Of a stretch of 64,000 nt of DNA, positions 27,043-34,958 are shown in pieces. This DNA comes from Myceligenerans crystallogenes (GTDB lineage Bacteria; Actinomycetota; Actinomycetes; Actinomycetales; Cellulomonadaceae), in the NCBI RefSeq assembly GCF_039529775.1, contig NZ_BAAANL010000001.1, positions 1,054,001-1,118,000 of the forward strand, given 5' to 3'. A model generated the notes under the pieces. That model did not search any database. It saw only the letters and a program-made list of their open reading frames with translations, and was not told the origin of the DNA. How positions within the stretch are numbered: the first letter of the stretch is position 1; each line of letters begins with the position of its first letter. Both the position numbers and the translations under genes were made by a program.

Positions 27043-29379
27043 TCAGCCTTCCTCGTTGAGGACCGCCACCAGCGACCGCAGCCGGGCGCTCGTGAACAGA
27101 TCCTCCAGCATCACGAGCGCCCCCGACCCGTCCGCCAGCGGCACCCGCCAGCTCGGGTAGGCGTCCACGGGCGCCCCGAGTTGGGCCTGAGTTCGCCGCT
27201 CGCCCACCGCGTCCGCGAGGCTCACCCCCACCATCGCCGCGGGCGTGTCGCGCAGGTACCGGTACAGCCCCTCCACGAGTTCCCGCTCCGACGGGTCGAA
27301 CGTCGTCATCCCCATGCGCGACAACGACGTCATCACGCCCTCCTTGCGCGCTCGCGCACGCGAGCGCTGCACCTGCGCGTCCTCACCCAGGATCCCCAGC
27401 CGCTCGGCCAGGTCGATGTGCTCGCCCGCGAGGCAGCTCGCCGTCGGCGGCAGATCCGGCGGCGTGGGCGTCACCAGCCCACGCGGAGGCAGTTCAGAAG
27501 GCGTCGGCAGCACGCCGTCCCCGCCGTGGTCCGCGAACAGTACCGTCGCGCCCAGCACACCCCGCGACGCGAGGTACTCCCGCTCGTCAGGGGAAGCCAG
27601 CCCGTCGTCGGCGATCAGCGGCACACCGGCCCGGTGCGCCTCCAGGCACAGGATCCCGACCAGCGCCTCGTGGTCGTACGTCACGTACGCCCCGGCGGTC
27701 GCCTTCGTGCCGCCCGGGATCCACCAGGACCGGAACAGATCCTCGGCATGCCCCACCCGCAGCGCGCCGCAGTGCCGCAGCGCGGTGCGCAGCAGGTCCC
27801 GGAACGGCGCGTACCCCGCCCGGGCCAGCTCCCGCGGATGCCACGGCGGCAGCCCGCGGTTGCGCCCCTCGGCCCCGATCGCCGACGACGGCGGCACACC
27901 CACCGACACCCCACGCGCCAGCAGCCCGGGCTGAGCCCAGACGTCCGCACCCTCCGGATGCACCCCGGACGCCAGCTCCTTCACGATCCCGACCCGCATC
28001 CCGGCCTCAAGCCCCACCCGGTGCGCGCGCCGCAGCTGCTCGTCGGCCACCCACTGCAGCCAGCAGTAGAACTCGACCCGATCCTGCAGCGACCCGCGCA
28101 GCATCGACACCGCCGGGGAGCCCAGGTCCATCAGGTCCGGCGGCCACTCCTGACCCCCGAGATGCTCCGCGATGGCGCACCAGGTCGCGAAGTCCACGAG
28201 CCCGCGCCCCTGTTCCAGCACGAACTCGTCGAACGCCGTCTGCCGGGCCGCCGAGCGCCGGAAGGTGAACACCACCTCCAGCGCCGACTTCTTCGCGTCC
28301 CACACGGCCTCGCGGTCGATCGGCGCCGAGTCGGCCGACATGTCCCGCACGGGCTCACCCGCCCATTCGACCAGCGACCGGTCGGCCGCCGACAGGTACG
28401 CCGTCTCGCGGATGTCCTCGATCCGGATGTACAGCGGCGACAGGAACCGCCGCGACGTGGGCAGGTACGGGCTGGCTGTGATCGGCGCCGTCGGCTCGGT
28501 CGCGTGCAGCGGCCCGGGCGCGACGAAGTCCGCGCGCGCGTTGTTCGCGGTCAGCCAGGCCAGGTCCGCGAGATCGGCCAGGTCCCCGAAGCCCCAGGAG
28601 TCACGCGAGCGCACCGCGTAGAGCTGGGTCAGGAAACCCCACGTCTGCCGCTCCGCGATGACGGCCGGCGCGTCCAGTCGTTCCGGCGTCACTACCAGCA
28701 CGCCCGTCGCCGTCGTCCCCTGCGACTCGGCGTGCAGCGTGTGCCAGCCGAGCGGCAGGTCGTCCGGCACGACGAACGTCGCCCGCCCGATCTTCCGCCC
28801 GTCCACCACCTGCGGTTCCACGACGACGTCGGCCTGCCGCAGGTGCCGCGGCGCCGGGGCGTCGTCGTCCGCGGTACCCCGCGGGACCGGCGCTGCCGCC
28901 GCGCGCCGCGGCGTGACCGCGGGCGCAGGCCCGACCCGCCACGGCGTCGCGTTGTGCGGGAGCACGGGTTCGGCCGGTTCGAGCTCGACCCAGCACGAGA
29001 CGCTCGCGCCGTCGTTCACGTGCACGGGGACGTGCGCCTCGGCGCCCTGCCGGACGACGACGGCCGGCGGCAGCATGTCCCGCCAGGCGTCGTCGCGCAT
29101 CCGCAGGATGCTCGCGGTGATGTCCGACGGCGTCGCGGCGGGCACGCCGAGCGCCCCCAGCACGGACACCAGGGTGGAGGGGCTCACGCGCCGCTCGGTC
29201 CCGGCGGCGTCGGTGAACACCGTCTGCACGCCGCACAGGGCCGCGAGCTCGGCGAGATCCTCGGGCAGCGAGGGCAGCGCCGAGCTGCCGTGTCGCTCCG
29301 TGGCGCCGTGCTCACCGGACGCGGCGCGTGTCGTCTCCTCGTGCCTCACAGGCCTGATCTTGCCATCAGTGACCGACAC
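27043..29379 (-). CDS. GH77 (MalQ-like) protein with altered catalytic residues
   Basis: The 778-residue protein has the full actinobacterial MalQ layout: an N-terminal beta domain, then SWGFGDLADLADLAW, ASPYLPTSRRFLSPLYIR, GADVWAQPGLLA, GLPPWHPREL and WWIPGG. 4-alpha-glucanotransferases use an Asp nucleophile in RIDH, a Glu acid/base in GEDLGTV and an Asp in HDLPT. Here these read RVGH (Gly543), ADDG (Asp591) and PDLPPT (Asp642 kept, but the preceding His is Pro). The usual QDWGLPPW stretch reads RNRGLPPW. The protein is therefore probably not an active transglycosidase, though the fold and glucan-binding parts look intact. GTG 29379 is the upstream start; a GTG 11 codons further in is possible. 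The last gene before it on the opposite strand is the immunity gene. Confidence 0.8.
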   Translation of the reverse strand: MSVTDGKIRPVRHEETTRAASGEHGATERHGSSALPSLPEDLAELAALCGVQTVFTDAAGTERRVSPSTLVSVLGALGVPAATPSDITASILRMRDDAWRDMLPPAVVVRQGAEAHVPVHVNDGASVSCWVELEPAEPVLPHNATPWRVGPAPAVTPRRAAAAPVPRGTADDDAPAPRHLRQADVVVEPQVVDGRKIGRATFVVPDDLPLGWHTLHAESQGTTATGVLVVTPERLDAPAVIAERQTWGFLTQLYAVRSRDSWGFGDLADLADLAWLTANNARADFVAPGPLHATEPTAPITASPYLPTSRRFLSPLYIRIEDIRETAYLSAADRSLVEWAGEPVRDMSADSAPIDREAVWDAKKSALEVVFTFRRSAARQTAFDEFVLEQGRGLVDFATWCAIAEHLGGQEWPPDLMDLGSPAVSMLRGSLQDRVEFYCWLQWVADEQLRRAHRVGLEAGMRVGIVKELASGVHPEGADVWAQPGLLARGVSVGVPPSSAIGAEGRNRGLPPWHPRELARAGYAPFRDLLRTALRHCGALRVGHAEDLFRSWWIPGGTKATAGAYVTYDHEALVGILCLEAHRAGVPLIADDGLASPDEREYLASRGVLGATVLFADHGGDGVLPTPSELPPRGLVTPTPPDLPPTASCLAGEHIDLAERLGILGEDAQVQRSRARARKEGVMTSLSRMGMTTFDPSERELVEGLYRYLRDTPAAMVGVSLADAVGERRTQAQLGAPVDAYPSWRVPLADGSGALVMLEDLFTSARLRSLVAVLNEEG

Positions 29380-29420
29380 TGCCGGGTAAGCGGAAGCGTG
29401 TGGTCACGGAACGTGCAGTA

Positions 29421-30461
29421 TCAGACCTCTTCGGACGACGACGTCGCCTCGACGCCGGAGGACTCGCTGCTGCCCGCGGCCTGCACCATGATCCCCTCGC
29501 GCAGCAGCTCCAGCTGCGCGGCGACGCGCAGCGCGCGGGCGATGACCCACTGGTCGCCGGGCCGCACCTGCGCGTGCAGGGTGAACGTGAGCGACAGGGA
29601 GTCGACGTTGTCGACACCGCGCACCGACGGCGCCTCCAGCAGGGACGACGCCGTCTCCGGGTCCTCCTGGACCCGGGTGACCGCACGCCCGAGCGCGCTG
29701 CGCACCGTGTCGACGTCGCTGCCGACCGGCACCAGGACCGGCGCCACCGCGCGGCTCCACTGCTGCGTCGCGTTACCGGCGCGTAGGATCTCGCCGTTGC
29801 GGACGTACCAGAGCGTGCCGTCGAAGTTGCGCACCTGGGTCAGGCGCAGGCCCATGGCCTCGACCGTGCCGGTGACGCCGCCGCCGAGGTCGACGTGGTC
29901 GCCGACACCGAACTGGTCCTCGATCATCAGGAAGATCCCGCTGAGGAAGTCCTTGACGAGGCTCTGCGCGCCGAAACCGATGGCGACGCCGACGACGCCC
30001 GCACCCGCCAGCAGGCCGGTCACGTTCACCCCGAGCGCGCTGAGCGCCCACAGGATCGTGATGGTGCCGATCACGATGTTGGCGGTGGAGCCCAGCACCG
30101 AGCCGACGGTGCGGGCGCGCTGGGCGGCACGGTCGGCCTGACCCGGGCCGGTCGTGAGCACCTCCGTGAGCGCCAAGGGCGTGATGCCTTTGCGGCGCCG
30201 GCGCTTCTTGTGCGCCTGCCCGACCTCGGCCGCGGCCGTGGCGGCCGCGGTCTCCGCGGCGGCCTGCGCCGCGCGGTTCTGGTCGCGGGTCACGCCGTGC
30301 GCGATCCGCTCGGAGAGGTGGGCGATGACGCGCCGGACGACGGCGAGCGCCACGAAGCCGACGGCGAGGGCGATGAGGGCGGGCAGGCCGCGTTCACCGA
30401 ACCAGGCCCAGAAGTCCTCGGCGCCGTCGAAGAAAGCCGCGGCGAGCTGTTGGGGTGTCAC
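29421..30461 (-). CDS. Mechanosensitive channel of small conductance (MscS family)
   Basis: The 346-residue protein has TM1 (GLPALIALAVGFVALAVV), a basic linker (KKRRRRKG), TM2 around TANIVIGTITILWALSALG, and the pore helix GLLAGAGVVGVAIGFGAQSL. The latter continues into the beta domain DQFGVGDHVDLGGGVTGTVE, the hallmark of MscS. It releases solutes on hypo-osmotic shock from the cytoplasmic membrane. GTG 30461 is preferred because it starts just before the first amphipathic helix; ATG 30500 is an alternative, and neither has a strong Shine-Dalgarno site. The C-terminus is Ser/Glu-rich. The malQ-like gene lies 41 bases downstream. Confidence 0.9.
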   Translation of the reverse strand: MTPQQLAAAFFDGAEDFWAWFGERGLPALIALAVGFVALAVVRRVIAHLSERIAHGVTRDQNRAAQAAAETAAATAAAEVGQAHKKRRRRKGITPLALTEVLTTGPGQADRAAQRARTVGSVLGSTANIVIGTITILWALSALGVNVTGLLAGAGVVGVAIGFGAQSLVKDFLSGIFLMIEDQFGVGDHVDLGGGVTGTVEAMGLRLTQVRNFDGTLWYVRNGEILRAGNATQQWSRAVAPVLVPVGSDVDTVRSALGRAVTRVQEDPETASSLLEAPSVRGVDNVDSLSLTFTLHAQVRPGDQWVIARALRVAAQLELLREGIMVQAAGSSESSGVEATSSSEEV

Positions 30462-30619
30462 AGGGCAGCACCGTAACGGCTTTGACCATGTGAGATCCAT
30501 GTGGTCCGTCACGGGTTGCGGCACTGCAACGCGACCTTCACAGGCCTCACGCGAACGGGTCACCCACTGGTTGCCCCGGGTGGCGCGGAAGGCCGCCCGA
30601 GGCGTGCATCACGCCACGT

Positions 30620-30856
30620 TCAGGACGCGCGCAGCCCGTCCAGTTCCGCCGCCAGCTCGTCCGCCTCCGGGCCGACGATCACCTGGACCACCCGCCCCGA
30701 CCGGACCACGCCGAACGCACCCGAGGACTTCAGCCCCGGCTCGTCGACGAGGGACGGATCACTCACCTCGACGCGCAACCGCGTGATGCACGGCTCCAGC
30801 TCGACGACGTTCGCGTTGCCGCCGAGTGCTGCCAGGATGTCGTTGGCCTTTGACAT
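30620..30856 (-). CDS. Single-domain PTS EIIB, glucose/N-acetylglucosamine type
   Basis: The 78-residue protein is a free-standing EIIB domain: NILAALGG-like start, phosphorylatable Cys in LEPCITRLRVEV (Cys23), LKSSGAFGVVRSG and VQVIVGPEAD. EIIB takes phosphate from EIIA and passes it to a sugar bound by EIIC. No EIIA or EIIC gene is in the window, so it must work with distant partners or act as a regulator. ATG 30856 has GGGGAG upstream. A LacI-type palindrome lies 89 bases upstream, between this gene and glbO. Confidence 0.9.
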   Translation of the reverse strand: MSKANDILAALGGNANVVELEPCITRLRVEVSDPSLVDEPGLKSSGAFGVVRSGRVVQVIVGPEADELAAELDGLRAS

Positions 30857-30944
30857 GTACCACTACTCCCCGTGCGTCGTTGCCGGACCTAGGGCCCACC
30901 CTAGCTGCCCCGGACGGCTCTCGGTACGGGAAACGGTGCTGGGT

Positions 30945-30958
30945 TGAGAGTGCTCTCA
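30945..30958. promoter_or_regulatory. LacI-type operator candidate between EIIB gene and glbO
   Basis: TGAGAGTGCTCTCA is a perfect 6-2-6 inverted repeat. It resembles the TGGGAGCGCTCCCA operators of CelR-type LacI regulators in cellulolytic actinomycetes. It lies 30 bases before the glbO start and 89 before the divergent EIIB start. Confidence 0.5.
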
Positions 30959-30987
30959 GGTTCACGCATCAGTGGGAAGATGTCCGG

Positions 30988-31365
30988 GTGACAACGTTCT
31001 ACGAGCAGGTCGGCGGCCACGAGACCTTCGTGAAGCTGGTCGACACCTTCTACGAGGGCGTCGCCACCGACGAGGTGCTGCGGCCGATGTACCCGGAAGA
31101 GGACCTGGGCCCCGCCCGGGAACGCCTCACCATGTTCCTGGAGCAGTACTGGGAGGGCCCCAAGACGTACTCCGAGCAGCGGGGACACCCCCGGCTACGG
31201 ATGCGGCACATGCCGTTCAAGGTCAACCCGGACGCCCGGGACCGCTGGCTGAAGCACATGCGCACGGCGGTCGACGCCCTGGACCTCGCCCCGGTCCACG
31301 AGGCCGAGCTGTGGGACTACCTGGAGCGGGCGGCCCACTCCCTGATCAACACCTTCGAGGACTGA
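30988..31365 (+). CDS. glbO: Truncated haemoglobin, group II (GlbO/trHbO)
   Basis: The 125-residue protein starts at GTG 30988 (GVTTFYEQVGGHETFVKLVDTFYEGV-type N-terminus; shown here only in part). It has YPEEDLGPARERLTMFLEQYW, the GHPRLRMRHMPF segment with the proximal His, and WLKHMRTAVD. These are typical of group II trHbs, which bind haem and oxygen and are linked to redox or respiratory protection. Length matches the family. No clear Shine-Dalgarno site is visible before the GTG, so translation may be leaderless. The operator-like palindrome lies just upstream. Confidence 0.93.
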   Translation: MTTFYEQVGGHETFVKLVDTFYEGVATDEVLRPMYPEEDLGPARERLTMFLEQYWEGPKTYSEQRGHPRLRMRHMPFKVNPDARDRWLKHMRTAVDALDLAPVHEAELWDYLERAAHSLINTFED

Positions 31366-31509
31366 CGACGGGCGCCGCGCAGGGTGGGACCGAGGAACGA
31401 GGTTCCCGCCCGGAGCGAAGCCCGAGGAAGTCCTCGTGAACACGTTCGAGGACTGAAGCCGACGACGCGGCGACCCGGCGTCGTCGTACAGATACGAGGA
31501 GCACCACCC

Positions 31510-32472
31510 GTGGACCGAACCGCTGATCCGGTGACCGAGCCCGCCGACGACACGCCGTCGGACACCACCCCCGACCCGCTGACGCACCTGCTGGAGGTGC
31601 TGGACCTGCGGACGGTGGACGGTCCGGGGCCGCGAGGCGAGGACGACGTGTTCGAGGGCGACAGCGTCGCCGGGCCGGCGCAGCGGGCGTACGGCGGGCA
31701 GGTGCTGGCGCAGGCGATCGTGTCGGCGGCGCGAACCGTGCCCGAGGGGCGGATGATCCACTCCCTGCACGGGTACTTCCTGCGGGAGGGGTCGCTGGAG
31801 GCGCCGATCGGGTTCGCGGTGGAGCGGCTGCGGGACGGGCGGTCGTTCAGCGCGCGGCGGACGCACGCGATGCAGTTCGGCAAGCCGATCCTGTCGATGA
31901 TCGCGTCGTTCCAGGAGGATCAGCCGGGGTTCGAGCTGGAGCTGCCGATGCCGGACGGTGTGCCGGCGCCGGAGGAGGTGCCTTCGGCGTTCGAGGAGCT
32001 CGCCGCCGCGGGCGGGGAGGCAGCGCGGGCGTTCGGAGCGCAGCGTTCCGCGTTCGAGCTGCGGCATGTGGGTGGCTCGGTCTATCTGCCTCGCAAGGTG
32101 TCCGACGACGACGCGCCGCTCACGCAGATGGTGTGGATGCGGGCGCGGCGGGAGATCGCAAGCGACGACCAGATGCTGCACCGGGCGATGCTCGCCTTCG
32201 CGTGCGACCAGGTGATGCTGGAACCTGCGCTGCGGGCGGCCGGGAAGTCATGGGCCGAGGTGGGCGGCGGCCAGGTGCCACTGGCCAGCCTCGACCACGC
32301 CATGTGGTGGCACCGCGACGTCCGCGCGGACGAATGGCTCCTGTACGTCCAGGGCGCGGCCTCGGCCCAGGGCGGACGGGCGCTGGGACACGCGCGCGTG
32401 TACAAGCAGGACGGGACGCTGGTGGCCTCAATGGCCCAGGAGGGCATGATGCGGCTGCCGAGCTCGCCATGA
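31510..32472 (+). CDS. tesB: Acyl-CoA thioesterase II
   Basis: The 320-residue double-hotdog protein shows LTHLLEVLDL, the TesB signature RAYGGQVLAQAI, HSLHGYFLREG, the active-site segment QMVWMRAR and LASLDHAMWWHRD. It hydrolyses medium- and long-chain acyl-CoA in the cytoplasm. GTG 31510 has GAGGAG nine bases upstream; the open frame before it reads through a partly duplicated copy of the glbO end and is not coding. It probably shares a transcript with glbO, 144 bases upstream. Confidence 0.93.
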   Translation: MDRTADPVTEPADDTPSDTTPDPLTHLLEVLDLRTVDGPGPRGEDDVFEGDSVAGPAQRAYGGQVLAQAIVSAARTVPEGRMIHSLHGYFLREGSLEAPIGFAVERLRDGRSFSARRTHAMQFGKPILSMIASFQEDQPGFELELPMPDGVPAPEEVPSAFEELAAAGGEAARAFGAQRSAFELRHVGGSVYLPRKVSDDDAPLTQMVWMRARREIASDDQMLHRAMLAFACDQVMLEPALRAAGKSWAEVGGGQVPLASLDHAMWWHRDVRADEWLLYVQGAASAQGGRALGHARVYKQDGTLVASMAQEGMMRLPSSP

Positions 32473-32546
32473 GGTGAGGGAGCAAGGATGCGAAACAGAT
32501 CCTCGAACCCCTCAAGTCGCTGATCCGCTCCATTCAACCGAGCGAA

Positions 32547-32843
32547 TCAACGTCCCCGGGCCTCCGCAAACGCTTCGAGTAGGTCTAGCAGCATCGCCGT
32601 CGCTTCAGTATCTCGAGACCGACTCTCTGACGAGACCGACTCAAGCACCACGCTCCACCATCCCCGCGCGGTCCGATGTCCAAGGACCCGCTCGGCGACC
32701 CAATCGTCGAACCCATCGAGTATCCGGCCACCATCAGCGCATGCGAGTCCGGTCACGAAGGCAACGACCGAGGCATAGCGATCATCAAGCAGATACATGC
32801 CCCTGCGGTGCCGCAGATGGAAGCATGCTTCCTTCAGATCCAT
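32547..32843 (-). CDS. Small protein of the candidate immunity island
   Basis: The 98-residue protein starts at ATG 32843 with AAGGAG seven bases upstream, placed over the end of the preceding 34-codon gene. The N-terminal pattern HLRHRRGMYLLDDRY followed by FVTGLACADGG and GFDDWVAERVLG resembles small proteins found in toxin-immunity gene arrays, but I cannot name the family. It is the last gene of a leftward, closely coupled cluster with two barstar-like genes, and converges on tesB. Function is inferred from context only. Confidence 0.6.
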   Translation of the reverse strand: MDLKEACFHLRHRRGMYLLDDRYASVVAFVTGLACADGGRILDGFDDWVAERVLGHRTARGWWSVVLESVSSESRSRDTEATAMLLDLLEAFAEARGR

Positions 32844-32846
32844 CAA

Positions 32847-32951
32847 TCACTCCTTGGGGTCGAAGCGGAGGTGTTCACCGTACTCCCATTGCCTTCGATA
32901 CTGATCCAGTGGCATACCGTCTCGGCCTGCGAACCCGTCAACTACGACCAT
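32847..32951 (-). CDS. 34-residue protein translationally coupled to the barstar gene
   Basis: ATG 32951 overlaps the barstar stop (TGATG), and the stop lies three bases before the next gene's start codon. The product begins MVVVDGFAGRDGMPLDQYRR and continues QWEYGEHLRFDPKE. Its charged, aromatic composition and exact fit between two genes support it being translated. It could be a small partner of its neighbours or a remnant C-terminal piece. No similarity is recognised. Confidence 0.45.
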   Translation of the reverse strand: MVVVDGFAGRDGMPLDQYRRQWEYGEHLRFDPKE

Positions 32952-33496
32952 CACCAATAGTTCGGAGAAAGTTGAACGCCAATCCAATCCGCTGATTTTG
33001 ACACTGCAAGGTCTTTTGCTTCCAGCGAACGTGTCAAATCCGACCAGTAGCACTCAGACAATTCCAGCACCACATGCTGGCAGACCCGCCTCTGATCCGT
33101 GGGAATTCCGTCCGCGTCCAGCGCCAGGTTCGCCTTCCAACCCGCCTGGCAGGCAACCTCTATAAAAGGGTCTAGAAGCCCTATTTTTAGCATTTCGTGC
33201 GCCTCAGAGACTCGCAGCAGTATCCCAAAATTCCCGGTCACGTGAGGATGGAGATCGCCAAGACAGTCGGCCAATGCATCCCAGTTCTTTCCGAAATACC
33301 CCGGGAAGCTCAAGGAAGTTGCCATTGATTCAAACAACGCATGCTCACTCGAAAATCCGACACCCTGAAAGTCCACAACCCTCCCGCCTTGCTTTTTGAA
33401 CTCAGATACAGCCTCCTTGAGCTTCCAGCTAGATGACTCGATCAGATATACCCACGGTGGGGCGAAATTGTTGATCCTGATGCTGTGGTCAGCCAT
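32951..33496 (-). CDS. Barstar-family protein (RNase inhibitor fold)
   Basis: The 181-residue protein has the barstar core LSFPGYFGKNWDALADCLGDL (residues about 72-92), preceded by GGRVVDFQGVGFSS. Barstar binds barnase-type RNases through acidic residues of this helix. The second half, about 80 residues, is an extension seen in longer family members. ATG 33496 has GGTGAG upstream. The frame stays open upstream to 34084, so a fusion cannot be excluded. The DNA is far from host composition: 33301-33360 has 29 G+C of 60. No barnase gene adjoins it, so it is probably an orphan immunity protein. Confidence 0.8.
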   Translation of the reverse strand: MADHSIRINNFAPPWVYLIESSSWKLKEAVSEFKKQGGRVVDFQGVGFSSEHALFESMATSLSFPGYFGKNWDALADCLGDLHPHVTGNFGILLRVSEAHEMLKIGLLDPFIEVACQAGWKANLALDADGIPTDQRRVCQHVVLELSECYWSDLTRSLEAKDLAVSKSADWIGVQLSPNYW

Positions 33497-34084
33497 TGAA
33501 CTCACCAACATGTACGAAGGTTCGATAGTGATCCGGTGTGTAGTAGGCACTGTCGCCCTCGCGCAGCGTAAGAAGCCGCTCCGGCACGCACGGTGACTGC
33601 CGCTTGTGAAGGCTGAAGAGCTCGGCCGCTGAATCGCAGCGGCGGGGGTCGTTCCTGAGGGGGTGATCACTCGTCGGCTGCGGCCGCGGCCAGGGAGATT
33701 TTCACACGCTGCCCGGCGATGGCCGCGGGTGCCCCTACCTGACCCGAGCTGGGCGGCCACCTCCTGCTGGGTGAGGTGGCCCGCCTGCCGCACAGCCGCG
33801 AGCCACATCTTGTACGCCCGGTCAACCTCCACATCCCTGGAAACTCGCGCGCTGTGACCGATACACGTAACCGCCAGCTCGCTCAGTTGTGGATCGTGGC
33901 AGTTGTCGGCCACTTCGACAAGCAACCTGGACAGCCACTCAAGATCTTCCTCATAATTTGCGAGGAATATTAGCTCGTTGTAGGCGTCGCGACCCTCCAA
34001 CTCGCTGCGACACTGTCGTCGAATGGTCTCAAGTGCCTCGGATCGAGATTGTTGCCAATTCGGATCATCCGTCATTTTGGTCAT
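33497..34084 (-). pseudogene. Immunity-like gene fragment whose frame runs into the barstar gene
   Basis: ATG 34084 overlaps the stop of the preceding barstar-like gene (ATGA). The first about 95 residues look real and helical: SRSEALETIRRQCRSELEGR, YEEDLEWLSRLLVEV, LSELAVTCIGHSARV. This is the pattern of HEAT-like small proteins in toxin-immunity arrays. From about 33790 to 33570 the frame becomes Arg-rich, GC-rich and protein-unlike, with no stop until the end of the barstar gene. Another frame there ends with KISLAAAADE and a TGA at about 33663. The simplest reading is that the original 3' end was replaced by a piece of high-GC DNA. A 377-residue fusion with barstar (32951-34084) is the alternative. 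Confidence 0.45.
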
Positions 34085-34887
34085 GGATCGACCCCGGAAA
34101 TGGAGCTGCGGATCGTACCGATCAGCTTGGTCAGTGAAGCATCCAGCACCACCAGGAACAGCGAATCCCCGACGGCAAGAGATACAACGCCGACGGTACC
34201 GTCGTGGCTGCTCATCGCAGCGACCGTTGCTTCGACGCCGTGGACGACTGCGCCCAGCGACCCTCGGATCGCGTAGATGTCGGAGAGTGTCTCACCCCAG
34301 TCCGGACTCGGACAGGTGACCCGGAGCTGTTTCGTGCCGATGTCGTCCAGGCATGCCAGGAGGTCTCCGGTCAGCTCGGAATCGTGCTGGGCGACGATGC
34401 CCCCCAGGTCCTCGGCCAGGATGAAGTCATCGAGGACCTCTCCGATCGCGTGGAATCGCGAGACCAGGCCCCGGGCGTCCTCGGATCGTCGCAGGAGCAG
34501 GACGGCGAACTCGGCCGGCGGACGTCGACCGCCCGGGTTGTCTGGTGAGAGGGCCCAGGCCGCTCGGCGCAGGGCGCGGATGAGGAGACGGTGCGGGTGA
34601 CCCGCTGCCAGGTCCAGCCGGCCGCTGTTCTCGATCGCGACGACGTACCGGTCGGCAGGAATCCAGCTGAGGTCGCCGAGGCAGTCGTGGACGGCGTCCC
34701 AGTTCCAGCCGAAGTAGGCCGGGAAGCGGAACTGATCGTTCAGTGCCTCGAGGACCTCGTACTCCGTCGTGAGGCGCATCGCGTCGAGCAGAGCGACGGA
34801 TGTCACTCCTGGACGCAGGATTACCCGGCCCGCCAACGAGTCCCGGACGTCGTCGACGAGCTGGAAGACGCCGGCTGTCCCTGTCAT
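34081..34887 (-). CDS. Barstar-like protein with C-terminal extension
   Basis: The 268-residue protein starts at ATG 34887 with GGAAGG upstream. Residues about 50-72 carry the barstar signature FRFPAYFGWNWDAVHDCLGD, preceded by EYEVLEALND. A second domain of about 150 residues has no recognised relatives. It heads the leftward immunity-like cluster and overlaps the next start by ATGA. Only 18 bases separate its start from the pepN terminator, so its promoter must overlap that hairpin, or it depends on read-through from pepN. Confidence 0.75.
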   Translation of the reverse strand: MTGTAGVFQLVDDVRDSLAGRVILRPGVTSVALLDAMRLTTEYEVLEALNDQFRFPAYFGWNWDAVHDCLGDLSWIPADRYVVAIENSGRLDLAAGHPHRLLIRALRRAAWALSPDNPGGRRPPAEFAVLLLRRSEDARGLVSRFHAIGEVLDDFILAEDLGGIVAQHDSELTGDLLACLDDIGTKQLRVTCPSPDWGETLSDIYAIRGSLGAVVHGVEATVAAMSSHDGTVGVVSLAVGDSLFLVVLDASLTKLIGTIRSSISGVDP

Positions 34888-34905
34888 GCCTACCTTCCGG
34901 ATGCG

Positions 34906-34944
34906 CCGGGCGGGCGACCAGCCGTCTGCTGGTCGCCCGCCCGG
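34906..34944 (-). terminator. Hairpin terminator after pepN
   Basis: Arms 34906-34922 (CCGGGCGGGCGACCAGC) and 34928-34944 form a perfect 17-bp stem with a 5-nt loop (CGTCT). It begins 15 bases past the pepN stop. No U-tract follows. Confidence 0.7.
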
Positions 34945-34958
34945 ACCGACTACAGGGT

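Noticed and set aside
26853..27059. 68-codon frame behind the immunity gene
   Set aside because: No ribosome site, no family resemblance, and it overlaps the end of the convergent malQ-like gene.
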